A DNA stretch of 16,741 nt from JBOHUX01 sp050734915 (GTDB lineage: Bacteria; Chloroflexota; Dormibacteria; Dormibacterales; Dormibacteraceae): NCBI GenBank assembly GCA_050734915.1, contig JBOHUX010000036.1, forward strand, positions 1 to 16,741, written 5' to 3'. Shown piece after piece: positions 11,835 through 16,741 of this stretch. How positions within the stretch are numbered: position 1 is the stretch's first letter; each line of letters opens with the position of its first letter. Made by a program: the position numbers and the translations under genes. The notes below the pieces were generated by a model. The model ran no database searches. It worked only from the letters and a program-made list of their open reading frames with translations, and was not told the origin of the DNA.

Positions 11835-13285
11835 TGCCGCTCGAGCCGGGCGCGCTCGCCGAACTGCGCCGCGCGGTGGGAGCGGAGCACGTCATCGACG
11901 ACGCTCACGACCTGGTCATCTTCGAGCGCGACGGCTCGGTCAGCGGTGGCCTCCCCGACGCCGTCGTCTTCCCCGCCGGCACGGCCGAGGTCGCGGAGGT
12001 GGCCAGGATCGCCGCTGGCCACGAGCTGCCGGTCGTGGTGCGGGGGGCGGGCACCGGCCTCTCGGGCGGGGCCGTCACCCTGCGAGGCGGCGTCGCGCTC
12101 TCCATGGCCAGGATGCGAAGCATCGTCGAGATCGACTCCGGCTCCCGAACCGCGCTCGTCGAACCCGGCGTGGTCAATGCGGATCTCAGCCTGGCGGCGG
12201 CCCGGCACGGGCTCTTCTACGCGCCCGATCCCTCCAGCCAGAAGGCGTGCACGATCGGCGGCAACGCCGCCGAGAACTCGGGCGGCCCGCACTGCCTCTA
12301 CTACGGCGTCACCACCAACCACGTCCTCGAGATGGAGGTCGTCCTCGCCGACGGGACCGTGGCCTGGGTCGGCGGCGAGGCTCCGGACCGGATCGGCCTC
12401 GACCTGCTGGGGGTGCTGGTCGGCTCGGAGGGCACGCTGGCCGCGATCACCAAGGTCCGGGTCCGGCTGCTGCCCCTTCCCGAATCCGTGGTGACTCTGA
12501 TGGCCGCCTTTCCCACCATCGACGCCGCCAGCCACGCCGTCTCCGACATCATCGGCCACGGTGTCGTGCCGGCGGCGCTGGAGATGATGGACCAGGTCAC
12601 CATCGGGGCCGTCGAGGCCCATTACAGGGCCGGCTACCCGACCGACGCGGGGGCCGTGCTGCTGGTGGAGGTGGACGGGCTGGAGGAGAGCACGCGGGAG
12701 CTGAGCGAGGCGGTGACGAACGTCCTCACCGCGCACGAGGCCACCAACCTGCGGCTGGCGGCCGATCCGGCCGAGCGCGAGCTTCTCTGGGCGGGACGCA
12801 AGGGTGCGATCGGCGCCCTGGGGCGGATCAAGCCCAACTACTACCTCCATGACGGCGTCGTTCCGCGGACCAAGCTGCCCCAGGTCCTGAAGCAGGTCGG
12901 GGAGATCGGCGAGCACTACCGGCTGCCGGTCGCCAACGTCTTTCACGCCGGCGACGGGAACCTGCATCCGAACATCCTCTTCGACCTCCGGGAGAAGGGC
13001 ATCATGGACGTCGTCGAGAGGGCGGGGGAGGAGATGCTGAGGGCCTGCATCGAGCTCGGAGGGACCCTCTCGGGCGAGCACGGCATCGGGGTCGAGAAGA
13101 ACGCCTACATGCCCTGGATCTTCAGCCCCGACGACCTGGACGCCATGCTTCGGGTCAAGCGCGTCCTCGATCCGGCCGGGCGTCTCAACCCGGGCAAGGT
13201 CTTCCCCGACGCGGACCCCGGCGCACACGAGGCCCCCAGGCTCAAGCCCCGCGTCGGCGTCGCCAGCGAGGCACGCTGGTGGTGA
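11834..13285 (+). CDS. glcD: Glycolate oxidase FAD-binding subunit GlcD
   Basis: FAD-linked oxidation of glycolate to glyoxylate (or of a related 2-hydroxyacid such as D-lactate). The 483-residue protein has the PCMH-type FAD domain: RGAGTGLSGGAVTLRGGVAL from residue 70, and YAPDPSSQKACTIGGNAAEN from about 129 with the dinucleotide-binding GG. The C-terminal FAD-oxidase domain has HDGVVPRTKLP, FHAGDGNLHPN (His371) and GGTLSGEHGIGVEKNAYMPW. These are the family's flavin and substrate contacts. The start at ATG 11834 shares one base with the preceding stop, and the N terminus aligns with the usual GlcD length. glcE and glcF follow directly, which separates it from single-chain D-lactate dehydrogenases, but the true substrate cannot be read from sequence. 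A tail of about 25 residues after the LNPGKVFP end motif is Pro/Arg-rich. Confidence 0.94.
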   Translation: MPLEPGALAELRRAVGAEHVIDDAHDLVIFERDGSVSGGLPDAVVFPAGTAEVAEVARIAAGHELPVVVRGAGTGLSGGAVTLRGGVALSMARMRSIVEIDSGSRTALVEPGVVNADLSLAAARHGLFYAPDPSSQKACTIGGNAAENSGGPHCLYYGVTTNHVLEMEVVLADGTVAWVGGEAPDRIGLDLLGVLVGSEGTLAAITKVRVRLLPLPESVVTLMAAFPTIDAASHAVSDIIGHGVVPAALEMMDQVTIGAVEAHYRAGYPTDAGAVLLVEVDGLEESTRELSEAVTNVLTAHEATNLRLAADPAERELLWAGRKGAIGALGRIKPNYYLHDGVVPRTKLPQVLKQVGEIGEHYRLPVANVFHAGDGNLHPNILFDLREKGIMDVVERAGEEMLRACIELGGTLSGEHGIGVEKNAYMPWIFSPDDLDAMLRVKRVLDPAGRLNPGKVFPDADPGAHEAPRLKPRVGVASEARWW

Positions 13286-14478
13286 GCGAGGCGCGGACAT
13301 CCAAGCCCGGGCGCGGGAGGCGGACGGCGGCGGCGGCGGGCTGGTCGATCGACGGGCTCTCGCCGGTCCGGGTGGTCCGCCCCGCCAGCGCGGAGGAGAT
13401 GGCGCGGACCCTGGGCGAGGCAGTCTCCTCGGGGCAGGCCGTGGTGCCCGTGGGGGGCGGGCGCTCGCTCGGAATGGGAGACGCCCTGGAGCGCTGGGAC
13501 GTCGCCATCGAAACGGCGGGGCTGAACCGGATCGTCGAGTACAACTCCGCCGATCTCACCGTGACCGCGGAGGCCGGAATCCCCCTCGAACGACTGTCGG
13601 AGGAGCTCGGCCGCGGCGGCCAGTTCCTGCCCCTCGACCCATTCGCATCGCCCGGCCACACCGTGGGGGGCCTGCTCGCGAGCGGCTGGTCGGGCCCGCT
13701 CCGGCTCGGGCACCGGCACCCGCGCGACTTTCTGATCGGGCTCCGGGTGGCCCTTCCCGACGGCCGGCTGGTCCGCTCCGGGGGCCGGGTCGTCAAGAAC
13801 GTCTCCGGCTACGACCTCAACAAGCTCCACCTCTCCGCGCTGGGCGCGCTGGGCGTGATCGTGGAGGCCTCGTTCAAGGTCTTCCCGAAGCCCCTCCATG
13901 AGGTGACACTCGAGCGCCGCGCGGCCTCCACGCCGGAGATCTGGAGCGAGATCGAGCGGGCGCTGGCGGTGAAGCTGCCGCCGGTCGCCCTGGAGCTCCT
14001 CTCGCCGCACCTGGAATCCGGCGCAGCCGGGGGCGGCGGCTGGCGGCTTCTGGCGCGGGTGGCGGGAACCCGGCTGTCGGTGGAGAGGATCGCCCGCGAG
14101 CTGGGCTGGGAGGAGGCGGACGCCGGATTCTGGGCGGAGCACTCGCGCCGCTCCGCCGGCAGCTGGGCGCGCGTCTCGGTGCCGCGCGGCCGGCTTCCCG
14201 AGGTGACCGCCCACCTGCCCGAGGGCGCGCGCTGGTGGGGATCGCCGGGGGTCGGGGTGGCGCACTGGATCGGCTGCGCCGACCCCGGCCAGCTGGGGCG
14301 GGTGCGGTCGGCCTGCGAGGAGGCCGGCGGCTCCCTGGTCCTGCTGGCCGCGCCGGCCGAGGTCAAGCGGTCGCTGGGCGCCTGGGGGCGCGCGCCGGCA
14401 GGTCTGGATCTGATGCGCGCGATCCGCGACGCCTTCGATCCCACCCGCGCCATCTCCCCCGGCCGCTACGTGGCCTGA
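13282..14478 (+). CDS. glcE: Glycolate oxidase FAD-binding subunit GlcE
   Basis: Second flavin subunit of the glycolate oxidase complex, a shortened PCMH-type FAD protein. Visible: VVPVGGGRSLGMGD around residue 54, VTAEAGIPLERLSEEL, LASGWSGPLRLGHRHPRDF, the family hallmark KNVSGYDLNKLHLSALGALG from residue 172, and the closing DLMRAIRDAFDPTRAISPGR. At 398 residues it is in the usual range. GTG 13282 gives the common 4-base GTGA overlap with the glcD stop; GTG 13279 one codon earlier is equally open. Together these indicate translational coupling. The region about 205-340 is more variable and Ala/Gly/Trp-rich, as in other GlcE proteins. No secretion or membrane signal. Confidence 0.92.
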   Translation: MSEARTSKPGRGRRTAAAAGWSIDGLSPVRVVRPASAEEMARTLGEAVSSGQAVVPVGGGRSLGMGDALERWDVAIETAGLNRIVEYNSADLTVTAEAGIPLERLSEELGRGGQFLPLDPFASPGHTVGGLLASGWSGPLRLGHRHPRDFLIGLRVALPDGRLVRSGGRVVKNVSGYDLNKLHLSALGALGVIVEASFKVFPKPLHEVTLERRAASTPEIWSEIERALAVKLPPVALELLSPHLESGAAGGGGWRLLARVAGTRLSVERIARELGWEEADAGFWAEHSRRSAGSWARVSVPRGRLPEVTAHLPEGARWWGSPGVGVAHWIGCADPGQLGRVRSACEEAGGSLVLLAAPAEVKRSLGAWGRAPAGLDLMRAIRDAFDPTRAISPGRYVA

Positions 14479-14479
14479 G

Positions 14480-15709
14480 ATGGCACTGGACCTTCGCGAC
14501 CCGAGAACCTTCGAGCCCGTGTTCACCGGCCCCGACTCGCCGAGCGACGACGACCTCTCCACCTGCGTCCACTGCGGGCTCTGCCTCAACTACTGCCCGA
14601 CCTATCGCATCACGGGGCTGGAGACCGAGTCACCGCGGGGGCGCCTCTATCTGATGACCCAGTGGAAGCGGGGCGGGCTGCCGTTCACCGAGGAGCTCGC
14701 CCGGCACATCGACCTCTGCCTCGGCTGCCGGACCTGCGAGGCCGTCTGCCCGAGCGGGGTCCCCTACGGCCGCATCATCGAGAGCGGGCGGGCGGAGGTG
14801 GAGCGGCTGCGAGGGCCGAGCGCCAAGCGCATGGCGGTCAGGGTGGGGCTCCGGCAGCTGCTCGGCCACCCCCGGCGGCTGCGCGCGGCCGGCGGTGCGG
14901 CGCGCCTGGCGCAGGCGGCGCGGCTGACCCGGCTCGTGCCCCAGGGCGGCCAGCTGCCCCCCCTGGGCCGGCCCTTCCGCCCTCCGCGCGGCAACGTCGC
15001 CCCGGCGATCGGGGAGCGGCGGCACCGGGTCGCCTTCCTGACCGGGTGCGTGATGCCGATCTTCTATCCGGAGGCTCACGAGGCGTCGGTGAAGCTCCTC
15101 CGGCTGGCCGGATGCGAGGTCTGGTTCCCGCCCGGCCAGCGGTGCTGCGGCGCGCTCTTCGCTCACAACGGCGACCTCGAGGGCGCCCGGGGCCTGCGGA
15201 GCATCAACGCGAGCGCCTTCGGGGCGGAGGCGTTCGACGCGCTGGTCGTCAACTCGGCCGGCTGCGGCTCCCACCTCAAGGACTTCTACCCGAACCTCGG
15301 CGGGCGCGTCCGTGACCTCTTCGAGTTCCTGGATGAGGTGGGCCTGCCCGAGCCGGTGCGGGAGGTGAGAGTCCGCGTCACCTACCAGGACCCCTGCCAC
15401 CTGCTCCACGCGCAGCGGATCCGCAGGCAGCCTCGGGACCTGCTCCGGGCGCTGCCGGGCGTCGAGTTCGTGGAGATGGCTCACGCCGACATCTGCTGCG
15501 GCTCGGCGGGGATCTACAACGCCACCGAACCGGCCATGTCGCAGCGGATCCTGGCGGAGAAGATGGAGGAGCTGGCGGCGGTGCACCCGGACCTCGTCGT
15601 CACCGCCAACCCGGGCTGCCAGATGCAGCTGGCGGCGGGCCTCAAAGAGCGCGGGTCCACGATCGGGGTCCGGCACCTCGCCGAGCTGATCGCGGAGGCC
15701 TACCCGTAG
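14480..15709 (+). CDS. glcF: Glycolate oxidase iron-sulfur subunit GlcF
   Basis: Electron-transfer subunit that passes electrons from the GlcD/GlcE flavins towards the respiratory chain. The 409-residue protein has two [4Fe-4S] ferredoxin motifs, CVHCGLCLNYCP (C29, C32, C35, C39) and CLGCRTCEAVCP (C80, C83, C86, C90). Two cysteine-rich CCG domains follow: GCVMPIFYPEAHEASVKLLR with GQRCCGALFAHNG, and DPCHLLHAQRI with HADICCGSAGIYN. This is the standard GlcF order and length. ATG 14480 lies one base after the glcE stop, so translation is probably coupled. Similar proteins serve lactate and anaerobic glycerol-3-phosphate dehydrogenases, but the glcD-glcE-glcF order fits glycolate oxidase best. 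It converges on the PP2C gene with 7 bases between stops. Confidence 0.94.
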   Translation: MALDLRDPRTFEPVFTGPDSPSDDDLSTCVHCGLCLNYCPTYRITGLETESPRGRLYLMTQWKRGGLPFTEELARHIDLCLGCRTCEAVCPSGVPYGRIIESGRAEVERLRGPSAKRMAVRVGLRQLLGHPRRLRAAGGAARLAQAARLTRLVPQGGQLPPLGRPFRPPRGNVAPAIGERRHRVAFLTGCVMPIFYPEAHEASVKLLRLAGCEVWFPPGQRCCGALFAHNGDLEGARGLRSINASAFGAEAFDALVVNSAGCGSHLKDFYPNLGGRVRDLFEFLDEVGLPEPVREVRVRVTYQDPCHLLHAQRIRRQPRDLLRALPGVEFVEMAHADICCGSAGIYNATEPAMSQRILAEKMEELAAVHPDLVVTANPGCQMQLAAGLKERGSTIGVRHLAELIAEAYP

Positions 15710-15716
15710 CCCGGAT

Positions 15717-16499
15717 TCAGTCGATGCGGGCGACGGCGATGGAGACGTTGTCCGGCGCACCGCGGGCGCGGCAGCGGGCGACCACCTCGTCGGGGACCAG
15801 ATCCAAGTCCGTGGAGACGAGAAGGTCCCGCAGTTCGGCCAGGCTGAGGGCGCCGGTCTCGACGCCGTCGGTGCAGAGCACGATGAAGTCCCCGGCGCGG
15901 ACGTCCATGTCCGTCGTGTACGCCTGGACCCGGTCCCAGACCCCGACCGCCCGCGTCAGGCGATGCTTCATGGGGTGGTCGCGGGCCTCCTGATCACTGA
16001 TGACACCCAGCCGGGCCTGCTCGGCCGGCCACGAATGGTCCTGGGAGAGGACGCGGAGCCGGCCTTCCCGGATCAGGTAGGCAGGGCTGTCGCCGACGTT
16101 GATGAGCGCCAGGTGGCCGGCGACGATGGCGACGGCGACCAGCGTGCAGCCCATTCCGGCCAGGCTCGAGTCCTCCTTCGCGGCGGTCAGCACCGCTCCA
16201 TTGGCCGCTTCCAGGGCGCCCAGCAGGCGGCGGGCGCCGGCCTCCCGCTCGCCATCCGACTCCAGGTGGCGAACGAAGACCTCGACGGCGATCGTGCTCG
16301 CCAGCCGGCCGGCGGCGTGGCCCCCCATCCCGTCCGCCACCACCACCAGCGCGTCGAGGCCGCCGGTGCCGTGGCGGGCGAGCAGCGAGTCCTCGTTCTC
16401 GCGGCGCAGGAGCCCAGGGTCGGTCGCCCAGCTCAGCTTGATCACGGGAGCGCCGGCGGCGTACCCCCCGACCTCACGTGACTTCGCGGGGTCGACCAT
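15717..16499 (-). CDS. PP2C-type serine/threonine protein phosphatase
   Basis: A 260-residue soluble Mn/Mg-dependent phosphatase that reverses Ser/Thr phosphorylation by Hanks-type kinases. The PPM motifs are in order: RRENEDSLL (32-40), VVADGMGGHAAGRLAS (53-68; D56 binds metal), GMGCTLVAVAI, LINVGDSPAYLIREGRLRVL (132-151), RLTRAVG, FIVLCTDGVE (205-214; D211 metal) and GAPDNVSIAVA (247-257; D250). No membrane segment, unlike the PstP type fused to a transmembrane tail. Small deviations: GDSP where GDSR is common, and CTDG for CSDG. ATG 16499 lies 7 bases after the stop of the FHA gene, so the pair is very likely one transcript. The partner kinase is not in the window and may lie beyond 16741. 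Confidence 0.93.
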   Translation of the reverse strand: MVDPAKSREVGGYAAGAPVIKLSWATDPGLLRRENEDSLLARHGTGGLDALVVVADGMGGHAAGRLASTIAVEVFVRHLESDGEREAGARRLLGALEAANGAVLTAAKEDSSLAGMGCTLVAVAIVAGHLALINVGDSPAYLIREGRLRVLSQDHSWPAEQARLGVISDQEARDHPMKHRLTRAVGVWDRVQAYTTDMDVRAGDFIVLCTDGVETGALSLAELRDLLVSTDLDLVPDEVVARCRARGAPDNVSIAVARID

Positions 16500-16506
16500 C
16501 GGCCCG

Positions 16507-16741
16507 CTACAGCTTGGAGAACTTCACCGCGTTCTGACCGATCGAGATGTGGTCGCCATCCTGCAGCTCGCGCTCCTGGACGGGCTGGCCGTTGACGAGC
16601 GTGCCGTTGGTGCTGCCGAGGTCGATGACGTGGTAGCGGTCGCCCCGCCGCTCGACCCGCGCGTGATGCCCAGAGGTGGCGGGATCACGAAGGATGAGCT
16701 CGTTGTCGGGCGCGCGGCTGAGCCGGACCGGCGCTCCGATG
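16507..16741 (-). CDS. FHA-domain protein, C-terminal fragment (5' end outside window)
   Basis: The 77 visible C-terminal residues form most of a forkhead-associated domain, the phosphothreonine-binding module. Reading on the minus strand they include LSRAPDNELILRDPATSGHH (N-E-L with the SxxH-type loop, here S-G-H-H), DLGSTNGTLVNGQPVQ, and a closing strand DGDHISIGQNAVKFSKL before TAG. In the family the serine, the histidine and the TNG asparagine make up the phosphopeptide-binding face. The N-terminal part, which might carry another FHA domain, a DUF3662-type domain or membrane segments, is not in the window. The stop lies 7 bases before the PP2C start; FHA plus PP2C genes commonly flank Hanks-type kinase genes and cell-shape genes in Actinobacteria and relatives. 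Confidence 0.92.
   Translation of the reverse strand, partial: IGAPVRLSRAPDNELILRDPATSGHHARVERRGDRYHVIDLGSTNGTLVNGQPVQERELQDGDHISIGQNAVKFSKL

Noticed and set aside
11657..13300. Long minus-strand open frames antisense to glcD and similar mirrors opposite other genes (for example 8035-9510, 14630-15760, 4344-5717)
   Set aside because: High GC makes antisense frames stay open; the plus or minus partner in each case carries clear family motifs, while these are Arg/Gly/Pro/Asp-rich without any.
1..16741. Intrinsic terminators, CRISPR arrays, insertion sequences
   Set aside because: No stem followed by a T-run, no regularly spaced repeats, no transposase-like frame or terminal inverted repeats were found by eye.

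Overview
The window reads as a chromosomal stretch of a very GC-rich bacterium. Genes are densely packed, with gaps mostly under 70 bases. Shine-Dalgarno sequences are rare, and TANNNT-like -10 boxes often sit only 6-8 bases before the start codon, which points to leaderless transcription. That habit, the high GC and the gene set would fit a deep Actinobacteriota- or Chloroflexota-like lineage. I cannot fix the phylum from this piece. I see no insertion sequence, phage gene, integrase or CRISPR array.

Left part (1-6538): amino-acid catabolism and sulfur metabolism. A truncated SGNH/GDSL hydrolase diverges from kynU (kynureninase). kynU converges on kynA (tryptophan 2,3-dioxygenase), which lies downstream of a YggT-family membrane protein gene on the same strand. 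Together kynA and kynU cover two of the three steps from tryptophan to anthranilate plus alanine; no recognised kynurenine formamidase is present. A cystathionine gamma-lyase/synthase gene then converges on cbs (cystathionine beta-synthase with a C-terminal CBS pair), giving a reverse-transsulfuration pair from homocysteine to cysteine. A NiCoT-type nickel/cobalt permease lies upstream of cbs on the same strand, preceded by a leader rich in inverted repeats.

Middle part (6539-11104): a CAT-anticodon tRNA (elongator Met or Ile2), a small DUF2188-like protein, a large membrane protein with an internal spermidine-synthase-like domain, a VOC (glyoxalase-fold) protein, a UroD-family protein with the zinc motif of corrinoid-linked methyltransferases, and a monothiol glutaredoxin-like protein. 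The last three are co-directional on the minus strand.

Right part (11105-16741): a 394-base divergent spacer with several strong hairpins, then a tight plus-strand operon: an uncharacterised 111-residue protein, glcD, glcE and glcF (glycolate oxidase, or a related 2-hydroxyacid dehydrogenase). Their junctions are 1-base, 4-base and 1-base contacts. It converges on a minus-strand pair: an FHA-domain protein (5' end beyond the window) followed by a PP2C-type protein phosphatase, the usual parts of a Ser/Thr phosphorylation signalling locus.

No obviously new multi-gene defence or mobile system is visible. The best leads are the leaderless-promoter pattern, the structured spacer at 11205-11360, the unknown protein coupled to glcD, the membrane spermidine-synthase-like protein that lacks the catalytic aspartate, the two alternative hairpins in front of kynA, and the unusual tRNA T-loop.
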